Below, piece by piece: positions 1 through 6,007 of a stretch of DNA of 18,792 nucleotides (positions within the stretch are counted from its first letter, which is position 1; each line of letters starts with the position of its first letter). This stretch comes from JAVBMP01 sp031552315. GTDB taxonomy: Bacteria; Desulfobacterota; Desulfovibrionia; Desulfovibrionales; Desulfovibrionaceae. The stretch spans positions 1 through 18,792 of the forward strand of contig JAVBMP010000101.1 of NCBI GenBank assembly GCA_031552315.1, given 5' to 3'. The position numbers and the translations under genes were made by a program. The notes beneath the pieces are model-generated. The model saw only the letters and a program-made list of their open reading frames with translations. It was not told where the DNA came from and did not search any database.

Positions 1-1111
1 GGGCGCGGAGGGTGAACGCTTCCGCCTGTACATTACCCACGGCCTGAACACGGACGGCGACCTGTGGTGCTACCCGCAGGAAAAGGCCGCCCTTATGAGC
101 AAGGGCAACAACGTAAGCACCAACAGCCTGGGCACGGCCTACCTGACCTTTGGCTGGTTTGACTGGGATACCTGGATTGAGCTGGTGGACATCCACTACG
201 ACTGGCTGGCGGAAAACGCCGTGGCCCTCTTGAAGGGCGGGGACTGGGACATCTTTTGTTCCCACGCCCACCCCACGGACTTTATTTACCACGTAATGAT
301 GACGGAACTGGACCCGGTAACCTGCACCAGCAAGGAACGGCATGAAAAGGCCTGGGAAATGCACCGCATCCTGTACAAGCACGCCGACCGTTACCTGGGG
401 CGGCTTATGGAACAGTTTGACGATGAAACCATGGTAATACTCATTTCCGACCACGGCGCCACCCCGGACGGGCCTTCCGTGGATATGACGGATGTGCTTT
501 CCAGCGCCGGTTTGCTGCATATGAAGCAGCCGGATGAAATGCCGGAATGGCTGAAGGGCGTGCCGGACAACATCAAGCCGGATTTTGTCAAGCTGATTGA
601 AAGGGTGGATACCGCTACAAGCAAGGCCATTCCGCAACGCATCTGCTACGTGTACGTCAACCTGAAGGGCCGCGACCCGGAAGGGATTGTCGCGCCGGAA
701 GATTATGAAAAAACCCAGCGGGAAATTATTGAGGCCATGATGGCCTACCGCCACCCCAAAACCGGCAAGTGCCCCTTCATTATGGCCCTGCCCAAGCGGG
801 AAGCCGCCCTTCTGGGCCTGTGGGGCGACCAGGTGGGTGACGTGGTCTACGCCCTGTGGCCGGAATATTCCATGCAGCACGGCCCCATTCTGCCCAGTTC
901 CGGCTACGGCATAGGCGATTTACGCCCGCTTTGCGTGTACCATGGCCCGGAAATAGGCATAAAAAAGGGGTACAGCATGGAACGACGCTGCAACCTGGTG
1001 GATTTGGTGCCCACCTTCTGCTACATGAGCGGCTGGCCGGTGCCCAAAGACGTTGAAGGGTCTGTGGTTTACCAGATAATGGAAGATACGCGCCCGGCTT
1101 CTTGCAAATAA
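1..1111 (+). CDS. Alkaline phosphatase superfamily protein, 5'-truncated by window edge
   Basis: The reading frame is open from base 2, so only the last 369 residues are seen and the true start lies outside the window. The protein looks like a type I phosphodiesterase/nucleotide pyrophosphatase-like member of the alkaline phosphatase superfamily, two-metal enzymes that hydrolyse phosphate mono- or diesters. Visible metal ligands fit this fold: HPTDFIYH (Asp at 278, His at 290), SDHG (Asp-His at 449-454) and a late His in MQHGP (878). The Thr/Ser nucleophile and first metal site would lie upstream of the window. No signal peptide or membrane segment is seen in the part present. Substrate cannot be deduced. 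A strong terminator follows, so the transcript ends here. Confidence 0.75.
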   Translation, partial: GAEGERFRLYITHGLNTDGDLWCYPQEKAALMSKGNNVSTNSLGTAYLTFGWFDWDTWIELVDIHYDWLAENAVALLKGGDWDIFCSHAHPTDFIYHVMMTELDPVTCTSKERHEKAWEMHRILYKHADRYLGRLMEQFDDETMVILISDHGATPDGPSVDMTDVLSSAGLLHMKQPDEMPEWLKGVPDNIKPDFVKLIERVDTATSKAIPQRICYVYVNLKGRDPEGIVAPEDYEKTQREIIEAMMAYRHPKTGKCPFIMALPKREAALLGLWGDQVGDVVYALWPEYSMQHGPILPSSGYGIGDLRPLCVYHGPEIGIKKGYSMERRCNLVDLVPTFCYMSGWPVPKDVEGSVVYQIMEDTRPASCK

Positions 1112-1117
1112 TGCCCC

Positions 1118-1198
1118 AGGGGTGCGAGGGGGGGGTGCCCCCGGTCATTCGGGTGGAACCCGCGCGGGGGGTTGCCCCCCCGCGGCCCCCGGTGGATT
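1118..1198. repeat. GC-rich intergenic block with G-run/C-run pairs
   Basis: This gap is almost only G and C, with a run of 8 G (1128-1135) followed by 5 C, then 6 G (1166-1171) followed by 7 C (1175-1181), and another CCCCC near 1186-1190. The two blocks share the layout G-run, TG or TTG, C-run, which suggests a duplicated palindromic unit. It contrasts with the neighbouring sequence and is probably a dispersed intergenic repeat; copy number cannot be seen here. Confidence 0.4.
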
Positions 1199-1221
1199 TT
1201 GCTGATAGTCTCCAATAATGA

Positions 1222-1262
1222 CAGGGCGCAAGGTTCGCCAAAAAGGCAGGCCTTGCGCCCTG
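1222..1262 (+). other. 12-bp stem-loop upstream of the terminator
   Basis: Arms CAGGGCGCAAGG (1222-1233) and CCTTGCGCCCTG (1251-1262) are perfect complements around a 17-nt loop that holds a small GCC/GGC stem of its own. There is no T-run after it. It may protect or pause the transcript of the phosphatase-like gene just ahead of the real terminator. Confidence 0.5.
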
Positions 1263-1272
1263 CCAACTGCCA

Positions 1273-1330
1273 GGACGCAATAAAAGCCGCAACCATAAAG
1301 ATTGCGGCTTTTATTGCGTCCTTTATTTTT
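1273..1330 (+). terminator. Strong rho-independent terminator
   Basis: A perfect 20-bp stem (1273-1292 with 1302-1321) around the 9-nt loop CCATAAAGA is followed by a T-rich tail at 1322-1330. The T-run lies on the + side only, so it ends transcription of the phosphatase-like gene and shields the convergent gene beyond it. The rest of the gap to 1433 shows only short GC inverted repeats around 1406-1439, overlapping the stop codon of the next gene. Confidence 0.9.
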
Positions 1331-1433
1331 TAAAGGGCACAGCCTTGCCAGAGGACAAGCGGTAGGGCGTTATTGCCGCGCTTGCCTGTGGAGCGGGGTA
1401 TTCACTGTAGCTTGCCGGGTTTAACCGGGCCGG

Positions 1434-1742
1434 CTACAGATGGAGGAGGGAATTTTCATCTTCCGCAACGCCGCAGTGTTCATAACCGTCGGCTTCCGGG
1501 TCATTTTTCCATATATCACCGCTAAGGTAGTAACGAAAGCGGTAGGTATCGCCTTTTGGCAGTTCCATATCCAGGCTGAACGCGCCGTTTTTGTTGCGCG
1601 TCATGGGGTTTGCCAGCGGGTTCCAGTTATTGAAGCTGCCTACTACAGAGGCTTTTTCCACGCCGCCCGCTTCTTCCGCGCTTAAAGAAAAGCGTACTTT
1701 GGTTGTGGGGCGGCTTTTTAATTCCTGTTTCTTGATAGCCAT
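1434..1742 (-). CDS. Stand-alone CBM48 / isoamylase early-set domain protein
   Basis: This 102-residue protein is essentially one immunoglobulin-like early-set domain of the CBM48 type, the glycogen-binding module found in branching enzymes and AMP-activated kinase beta subunits. The signature is visible: VVGSFNNWNP near residues 34-43, a beta-sandwich core, YRFRYYLSGD near 67-76, then WKNDPEADGYE. No catalytic domain is attached. It is cytosolic, with no signal peptide. A role in binding glycogen-like glucan is inferred from the family only. The start is supported by GGAG seven bases before ATG. It is the last of three co-oriented small genes, but a terminator between it and the next gene upstream makes it a separate unit. 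Confidence 0.8.
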   Translation of the reverse strand: MAIKKQELKSRPTTKVRFSLSAEEAGGVEKASVVGSFNNWNPLANPMTRNKNGAFSLDMELPKGDTYRFRYYLSGDIWKNDPEADGYEHCGVAEDENSLLHL

Positions 1743-1871
1743 GTTTCACTCCGTGTCCGTAATGAGATAATTGTTTACTTTACTATGCTACAAATTTTGG
1801 CTGATGTATAGTTGTTTTTATAAAAATGTGGTTAAAAAATAATTTTTTTTATAATCCCGGCCTGATGAGGC

Positions 1872-1927
1872 CAAAAAAAAGCCAAGCCTTGCCACGGCCC
1901 GGGTTATTTTCGGGCTGCGGCAAGGCT
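1872..1927 (-). terminator. Rho-independent terminator on the minus strand
   Basis: A 17-bp stem with two mismatches (1885-1901 with 1911-1927) and a 9-nt loop is followed, reading the minus strand, by eight T (the A-run at 1873-1880). It ends transcription of the unknown gene at 1958-2377 before the CBM48 gene. Confidence 0.85.
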
Positions 1928-1957
1928 GAAAAAAGTCAGGCACCAGTTTTTAAATTA

Positions 1958-2377
1958 TCAAGAGCTTACCGCGCGCAGGCTTTCTTCAAGGCTGGCACGC
2001 AAGTTTTCCGCCTGGGCCGGCACTATGCCGCAAAAGGAGGCCGTGGCGGTAAAAAGCATTTCCACCGGCAGGTTAAGATGCTGCTGCCCGTTGTAAATGT
2101 GGCAGATGTCGCCTTCCGTGTACAGTTCATACACGCGGCGGGTTTTATCTTGCCCCGCGCCGGAAACCACGTAATAGACCAGGCGCTTGTCTTTGGTGAT
2201 AAAAAGCTTCATGCGGGTGATGGCACGGTTTTCTTCATCAAAAAAAGAACCTTCAGAAAATATATGCCCGGTAAAGCTAAGACAGGCGCCATTGTCCGCC
2301 TGAATGGTAAAACGCTGGGGCACGGTGGAATTTGTTTCCCGCAAATTTTGCGGGGTGGGAGAAGAAGGTGTTTTCAT
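1958..2377 (-). CDS. Hypothetical protein, 139 aa
   Basis: I do not recognise this protein. It has 139 residues, no signal peptide, no membrane segment and no Cys pair. The central part (about residues 22-105) is rich in short beta-like stretches such as RMKLFITKDKRLVYYVV and RRVYELYTEGDICHIYN, suggesting a small beta-rich cytosolic fold. The C-terminus is helical (AENLRASLEESLRA). The start is supported by AAGGA seven bases upstream of ATG. It has its own strong terminator and an upstream region of about 100 bases that holds two TTGCGCAA palindromes 30 bp apart, so it is probably a single-gene transcript. Confidence 0.6.
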   Translation of the reverse strand: MKTPSSPTPQNLRETNSTVPQRFTIQADNGACLSFTGHIFSEGSFFDEENRAITRMKLFITKDKRLVYYVVSGAGQDKTRRVYELYTEGDICHIYNGQQHLNLPVEMLFTATASFCGIVPAQAENLRASLEESLRAVSS

Positions 2378-2439
2378 GGCAATTCCTTAAGTCTTTCCTG
2401 TTGGCCTATATATTTTGATACATTTTTACTTGAAGATCG

Positions 2440-2485
2440 TTGCGCAATGTAAAAAAACAAAAAATCTCATTGCGCAATAGCCTTA
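2440..2485. repeat. Two TTGCGCAA palindromes 30 bp apart
   Basis: TTGCGCAA occurs at 2440-2447 and 2470-2477, in the gap between the HTH gene and the unknown gene. The second copy reads TTGCGCAATAGCCTTA and matches copies at 3455-3470 and 18611-18626. The pair lies upstream of the gene ending at 1958 and could be either operator sites for it or copies of a dispersed repeat. A T-rich stretch on the minus strand between the two copies may also serve to end the HTH transcript. Confidence 0.5.
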
Positions 2486-2776
2486 CTTTGTAGGCAAGGT
2501 AAGCTGCTGCGGGCCATCCGGTTTTTTGGCGCGCGGCTTTTTTGGGGCTTTTTTCTCCGCATTCGCGGCAGGTTCCGCCAGCGCATCGTTTTTTTCAAAA
2601 AGCTCGCCCCCGCCCTGCGCGGCCCAAAAGGCTTCAAGATCCGGGCGAGAAATACGGTATTCCCGCCCCAGGCGGGCCGCTTGAAGCACACCATCTTTAA
2701 TGGCCCGCCGCAAAGTTTCCTTATGGCAGTTCAACAACGCGGCAGCTTCCGCCAGGGTGAAGGTAGCTTTACTCAT
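2483..2776 (-). CDS. Excisionase-family (HTH_17, MerR-like) DNA-binding protein
   Basis: The 97-residue protein begins with a winged helix-turn-helix of the excisionase/HTH_17 type: FTLAEAAALLNCHKETLRRA (about residues 6-25), then DGVLQAARLGREYRISRPDLEAFW, the wing and closing helix. The rest is a linker and a Lys/Pro-rich basic tail (KKAPKKPRAKK) likely to add non-specific DNA contact. No integrase, recombinase or phage gene is nearby, so despite the family name it is more likely a small regulator than a true excisionase. The ribosome site is weak (GTGGG). The upstream region holds a TTGACA/TGTCAA palindrome overlapping a possible promoter, which would fit self-repression; this is inference. 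Confidence 0.75.
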   Translation of the reverse strand: MSKATFTLAEAAALLNCHKETLRRAIKDGVLQAARLGREYRISRPDLEAFWAAQGGGELFEKNDALAEPAANAEKKAPKKPRAKKPDGPQQLTLPTK

Positions 2777-2861
2777 GCAAGCCCACTCAAAAATATTCCA
2801 GCTGCGTCAAGCATTCTACACGCTATTCTTTCACAAAATAGAACAGCATATTCCACTTGAG

Positions 2862-2936
2862 CATACTTTTTTCAGCAAATAGCACTTGACAAGGTGTATT
2901 GTCAACAAAAACCATGTCAAATCAACTCAAGTCAAC
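2862..2936 (-). promoter_or_regulatory. Possible promoter/operator of the HTH gene
   Basis: On the minus strand TTGACA (from 2905) lies 18 bases before TATTTG, a passable sigma-70 pair. TTGACA (2886-2891) and TGTCAA (2900-2905) form a palindrome with an 8-bp spacer that overlaps the -35 box. On the + strand TGTCAA-like hexamers recur at 2900, 2915 and 2930, exactly 15 bp apart. This is what a cluster of regulator half-sites would look like, but no binding protein can be named from sequence. Confidence 0.35.
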
Positions 2937-2988
2937 TTTAAGTGACCAAAAGCGATTATGGGACAACCTTTCACGCTGAAGCCCGCTA

Positions 2989-3043
2989 TGCGCAACATAT
3001 GATTTTTGTGTGAAATTTTGCCCGGCCATGCATATGTTGCGCA
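2989..3043. repeat. Perfect 13-bp inverted repeat in the divergent gap
   Basis: TGCGCAACATATG (2989-3001) and CATATGTTGCGCA (3031-3043) are exact complements separated by 29 bases. It lies midway in the 397-bp gap 2777-3173 between two divergent genes. No T-run follows on either strand, so a terminator is unlikely. The outer part resembles the TTGCGCAA motif seen elsewhere in the window. The rest of the gap shows a small 7-bp hairpin at 3109-3133 and no credible ORF. Confidence 0.65.
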
Positions 3044-3173
3044 GCCAGCGGCTTGGTGCTAAAAAACGCCGGTAACTGCGCTGTGGCGTAAAAGATAAAA
3101 ACGCGGTTGCCCGGCGGGAAAATATTGCCGGGCGGATTGATATTGTATGAAGGTTTTTTAAAAAGGCGGGCGC

Positions 3174-3449
3174 ATGGAAAAAAAACGCAAAAAAAGGCGG
3201 CATATCACCTTGCCGCCGCCCAAATGGTCTGACCGTCTTTATGTGCGCTTGCGCCAGGCGGAATCGCGCCTGTTCCGGGATTTGCTGGAAGGGTATGACA
3301 ACCTGGCCATGAGCAGTGTGGTTGACCGCAAGGCCTGCATCTTCAAGCTGACCTTTTCTCCGCATCAGGGCAGGGAATTACGCATGGCCCTGGCGGAAAT
3401 GCGCCAGAGCATGGAGTTTGAGATTATTGAAGCGTTCACGGAGAATTAG
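3174..3449 (+). CDS. Small conserved protein, DUF4911-like
   Basis: A 91-residue soluble protein with a basic N-terminus (EKKRKKRR) followed by a compact alpha/beta region: YVRLRQAESRLFRDLLEGYD, then AMSSVVDRKACIFKLTFSP and a C-terminal helix. The pattern of an Arg-rich strand, a helix ending LLEGYDNLA, and a strand with the VVDR turn resembles what I recall of DUF4911, a small family of unknown function common in Desulfovibrio relatives; the assignment is from memory and not certain. The ribosome site before ATG is only a weak GGCGGG. The stop codon lies inside a 42-bp near-palindrome, and a terminator follows 80 bases later. Confidence 0.65.
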   Translation: MEKKRKKRRHITLPPPKWSDRLYVRLRQAESRLFRDLLEGYDNLAMSSVVDRKACIFKLTFSPHQGRELRMALAEMRQSMEFEIIEAFTEN

Positions 3450-3479
3450 GGCCGTTGCGCAATGGCCTTAATTCTCCGT
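3438..3479. repeat. 42-bp near-perfect palindrome centred on TTGCGCAA
   Basis: Arms 3438-3453 (ACGGAGAATTAGGGCC) and 3464-3479 (GGCCTTAATTCTCCGT) pair at 15 of 16 positions, the odd one being a G-T wobble. The core is TTGCGCAA (3455-3462), itself a palindrome. It covers the last codons and stop of the DUF4911-like gene. It lacks a T-run, so it is not an ordinary terminator. Confidence 0.7.
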
Positions 3480-3526
3480 AAACGCGCCTGTTCGCGCATG
3501 CGCCCGGTCTGGACTTGCGGGAAACA

Positions 3527-3563
3527 AAAGCCCGGCCCTGCTTTTCGCAAGGGGCCGGGCTTT
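3527..3563. terminator. Bidirectional terminator hairpin
   Basis: A perfect 12-bp stem AAAGCCCGGCCC (3527-3538) with GGGCCGGGCTTT (3552-3563) around a 13-nt loop lies between convergent genes. A/T at both feet lets it work for the DUF4911-like gene on + and for the amidohydrolase on -. On the + side the T-run is only three bases, because a separate element begins there. Confidence 0.7.
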
Positions 3564-3691
3564 AGAGCAATTTACGATTGAAATGAGTGAATTGCTCAGC
3601 AAGGATTTGTCTTCAAATCCTTGCCGCGAAATAGTCGTAGGCGAGCTTTGCTCGCCGTTAAGCGACTATTTCAAGCGTAAACCACTCTAGA
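3561..3691. repeat. Three-hairpin element with terminal inverted repeats (MITE- or BIME-like)
   Basis: The outer ends are inverted repeats: TAGAG (3563-3567) with CTCTA (3685-3689), and TTTACGATTGAAAT (3571-3584) with ATTTCAAGCGTAAA (3668-3681), one mismatch. Inside lie three hairpins in a row: GAGCAATT/AATTGCTC (3565-3597); GCAAGGATTT/AAATCCTTGC with a 6-nt loop (3599-3624); and GAAATAGTCG/CGACTATTTC enclosing GGCGAGC/GCTCGCC with a TTT loop (3628-3672). There is no coding frame. The architecture suggests a small non-autonomous mobile or extragenic palindromic repeat; copy number cannot be tested in this window. Confidence 0.7.
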
Positions 3692-3723
3692 CTGATGTCA
3701 ACCGCAAGGGGGCCGGGCCTTTT

Positions 3724-4818
3724 TTAAGCAAGGCCGCCCGCAAGGCGCAGAATATTTTCACGGCACAGCCTGTTTGCGGCGTCTGGTGAAAGTTTGTCAA
3801 GCAGCGGGTAATATTTGGTCACGTGGTAGGAATATTTGGCCCAGTGGCCCACCACGTCCGTGCCCAGCAAAAATCTGTTTTTGCGCTTTTCAATCAGGGC
3901 CGCCCAGGCCCCCAGGCTTTCCGCATTTTTGGCAATATAGTTTTCAAACACAATCCAGGAAATATCAAAGTGCAGGTTGGAATGGCGCTTTAGCAAGCCA
4001 TCGGCTGTTTCCAGCAGGCTGGAAAGTTCAACCCGGCGGGAAATGCCCACATGCGCCCAAATTATTTTGGTTTTGCGGTTGTGCGCCAGGGCGTTTTCCA
4101 TTTCTTCCATGTACAGCGGTTCATCAATGTTCGCGCCGGATATGTTGTGGTGCAGCATTACGGGCAGGCCGTTTTCCGCCGCCAGGTCGTAAATGTCCAG
4201 CAGGGCCGGGTGGTCAGCCCTTGGCGGTTCACCGTAGGTAAGGGCCGTAAGGTCGTCATGGCGGCTCATCAGTTCGCCAATGCCGCGTATTTGCCCCGGA
4301 AATTCCCGCAGCAGGCCCTGCAACAGGTCGGCGGCGTTCCGGTCATTCACGTTCACGCCGCAGACAAAGGGTAAAAAGCGGTTGCGTTGTTCCGCCGGGG
4401 CGTCCCTCAGGTGCTTCAGCATCAGGTAGTCGGTGGCGCTGTAATGGTAGCAGCGTGAATCATTGGAAAGGTAATAGGCGGGCTTTTTGCGTGAGCTTGC
4501 GTCCCACTGCTTCATCATGGGCATGCCGAACAGTACGGCCTGCGTTACCCCGCAAGCGTCCATGGCGGCGACAAGGCTGCCCAGCCCGTCGCTTTTTTGC
4601 AAGAAGTCCAGATAATGCAGGTGGCAGTCCACAACAGAATAGCGGGTTCCAAAGGAAGGCCCCGCCGCGAATTGCGCCCCCTGGCCCGCCATGCCGCCCT
4701 GACCCGCTTGTCCGGCCTGGCCAGCCTGTTCTGCCTGGGCGAAAAGTTTGGCGGGCGCGGATGTTATTGCTGCCGTAGCCAGCATGGCCTTTAAAAAATC
4801 CCGTCTTTGCATGGGCAT
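3724..4818 (-). CDS. Tat-exported amidohydrolase (Amidohydro_2, TIM barrel)
   Basis: This is a metal-dependent TIM-barrel hydrolase or decarboxylase of the amidohydrolase-2 group (the ACMSD-like family). From the chosen start the 364-residue protein has a twin-arginine signal (QRRDFLKAMLATAAI, residues 4-18, likely cleavage after LFA), so it should act in the periplasm. A low-complexity AGQAGQAGQGG linker (about 31-48) follows. Metal ligands are in place: D64-C-H-L-H68 (HxH), H223 in VMLHHN, H256 in IIWAHVG and D321 in LLGTD. Substrate is unknown. The start at 4818 is chosen because AAAGG lies 8 bases before that ATG; the frame is open nine codons further, to 4845, without a ribosome site. 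It follows the flagellar run at 46 bases. Confidence 0.8.
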   Translation of the reverse strand: MPMQRRDFLKAMLATAAITSAPAKLFAQAEQAGQAGQAGQGGMAGQGAQFAAGPSFGTRYSVVDCHLHYLDFLQKSDGLGSLVAAMDACGVTQAVLFGMPMMKQWDASSRKKPAYYLSNDSRCYHYSATDYLMLKHLRDAPAEQRNRFLPFVCGVNVNDRNAADLLQGLLREFPGQIRGIGELMSRHDDLTALTYGEPPRADHPALLDIYDLAAENGLPVMLHHNISGANIDEPLYMEEMENALAHNRKTKIIWAHVGISRRVELSSLLETADGLLKRHSNLHFDISWIVFENYIAKNAESLGAWAALIEKRKNRFLLGTDVVGHWAKYSYHVTKYYPLLDKLSPDAANRLCRENILRLAGGLA

Positions 4819-4864
4819 GTTTTGACCTTTCTGACGCAGGCGCATGGCAAAAGACGCTTGCCGG

Positions 4865-5212
4865 TTACTTACCGTAAAGTTCCTGTTTAAGCCAGTCCTT
4901 TACAAATTCCGGCGGCATGGAAATGCCGCGCAGCCCGGCCAGTTCCTCTTTGACTTGCGGCAAAAGCTCTTGCGGCAGGCGCAGGGTGGCCAGGTCTTCC
5001 GCCTGTTCGGAATTGCGGCGCACCAGGCGCACCACCGGCTCATCGCCCCAGTTGTCCAGCACAAAGTAGTGGGCCACATCTTCTTTGGATCGCACGGGCG
5101 GGTGTTCCGCGTGCCAGTCGTTGTTGCCCCATTCAAGGTAAAGGGTAACGGCCTGTTCCGGGCTAAGGTTCCAGTCTATGTTCAGGTGGCTGAATTTGTC
5201 CAGTTCCGGCAT
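4865..5212 (-). CDS. Hypothetical protein in the flagellar operon, 115 aa
   Basis: I do not recognise this acidic 115-residue protein. It has no signal peptide or membrane segment. The first half carries a Trp-rich stretch (residues 14-31: DWNLSPEQAVTLYLEWGN, then NDWHAEHPPVRS) and YFVLDNWGDEPVVRLVRR; the second half is helical with LPQELLPQVKEELAGLRG. It starts 3 bases after the fliW stop, with AAGGG from within fliW eight bases before its ATG, so it is translated with fliW and probably belongs to the flagellar/CsrA module. A CsrA/FliW partner or assembly factor is possible but nothing in the sequence shows it. Confidence 0.7.
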   Translation of the reverse strand: MPELDKFSHLNIDWNLSPEQAVTLYLEWGNNDWHAEHPPVRSKEDVAHYFVLDNWGDEPVVRLVRRNSEQAEDLATLRLPQELLPQVKEELAGLRGISMPPEFVKDWLKQELYGK

Positions 5213-5215
5213 GGT

Positions 5216-5761
5216 TCAGCCCTTCGCTTTTTTTTGCTCTGTTGGGGCCGGGCCGCTTTCTTGATGCAGAAAGAGCTTGGCGGGCTGGGTTGGATCCACC
5301 TGCGGCACTTGCAGGCCAAGCCGCCCTTCATGGTTTATGAGTATTGGCCCGCTAAGGTTCAGGCAGGTTTCTTCCGGCTTGCCGGCCGGTATGGACACTG
5401 TGACCAGTATGGAAAGCTGGCCGGCGCTTTCCGCCTGCAACAGGTTTTGTTCCGCATCGCCAAGGCGCACGCTAAATTCCGGCAGGAAGCTGTAAGGATC
5501 CGCCACAAGCAGGCCCAGGGCCGGGTCTTCAAGGCTTTGCAGAATAAGCATGGAGGCCCCTTCCTTGATCTGGATCAGGGTGAAGCGGCGTTTGTCTTCA
5601 AAGCCTATAAGGCCCTTGGGGAAAACAATTACGCGCGAAGGGTCTATGCGTTGTTTGCCCAGGCGGGTATCAATTTCTATTTGCTCGTTTTGCATAATAT
5701 TGCCCTGATGTTCTGCGGGAAAAGACATTTCGCCTGTACTTATTTTTTCATGGGTTTCCAT
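5216..5761 (-). CDS. fliW: Flagellar assembly factor FliW (CsrA antagonist)
   Basis: FliW binds CsrA and frees flagellar mRNA from repression; in other bacteria it also binds flagellin, linking secretion to translation. The family core is clear: IEIDTRLGKQRIDPSRVIVF, then FPKGLIGFEDKRRFTLI, then an acidic beta-barrel region with DPALGLLVADPYSFLPEF. The C-terminal tail (PAPTEQKKAKG) is a variable addition. The full frame (181 aa) overlaps csrA by 22 bases; internal ATGs at 5728 and 5695 are alternatives, and 5695 (159 aa, CAGGG upstream) starts right where the family homology begins, so the real protein may be shorter. Gene order csrA-fliW is the usual one. Confidence 0.9.
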   Translation of the reverse strand: METHEKISTGEMSFPAEHQGNIMQNEQIEIDTRLGKQRIDPSRVIVFPKGLIGFEDKRRFTLIQIKEGASMLILQSLEDPALGLLVADPYSFLPEFSVRLGDAEQNLLQAESAGQLSILVTVSIPAGKPEETCLNLSGPILINHEGRLGLQVPQVDPTQPAKLFLHQESGPAPTEQKKAKG

Positions 5762-5976
5762 AATGAAGCCGCCATTAAAAGGTCTGCCGTGCTGGCCTGC
5801 ATGGCCTGCCGGTTTTCATCTTTGATGCGCAGGTATACTTCTTCACGGTATACAAGGGTATCTCCCGGCACGTCTATGCCCAGTTTTACCTGCTTGCCCT
5901 GGATGCTGAACACGGTAATTTTAATATCTTCGCCTATATGCAGGCTTTCACCCGCTCTGCGTGTCAAAATGAGCAT
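5740..5976 (-). CDS. csrA: Carbon storage regulator CsrA, RNA-binding translational regulator
   Basis: A 78-residue CsrA: dimeric five-stranded beta protein that binds GGA motifs in mRNA leaders. Residues 1-50 follow the family closely (MLILTRRAGESLHIGEDI, VKLGIDVPGDTLVYREEVY). The RNA-contacting residues Leu4 and Arg6 and the Arg of the REEVY segment are kept; Tyr stands where enteric CsrA has His just before that Arg. The C-terminal tail (MQASTADLLMAASLWKP) is longer than in the 61-aa enteric protein, as in FliW-controlled CsrA types. GAGAAG lies just before ATG, 31 bases after flgL. No GGA hairpin is seen in its own leader. Confidence 0.96.
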   Translation of the reverse strand: MLILTRRAGESLHIGEDIKITVFSIQGKQVKLGIDVPGDTLVYREEVYLRIKDENRQAMQASTADLLMAASLWKPMKK

Positions 5977-6007
5977 AGGCTTCTCTACAACAGTTAAAAT
6001 TTATGGC

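Noticed and set aside
1826..2452. 208-codon + strand ORF opposite the unknown gene at 1958-2377
   Set aside because: It runs through a strong minus-strand terminator and an AT-rich promoter region and has no ribosome site; the minus frame has a ribosome site and a matching terminator.
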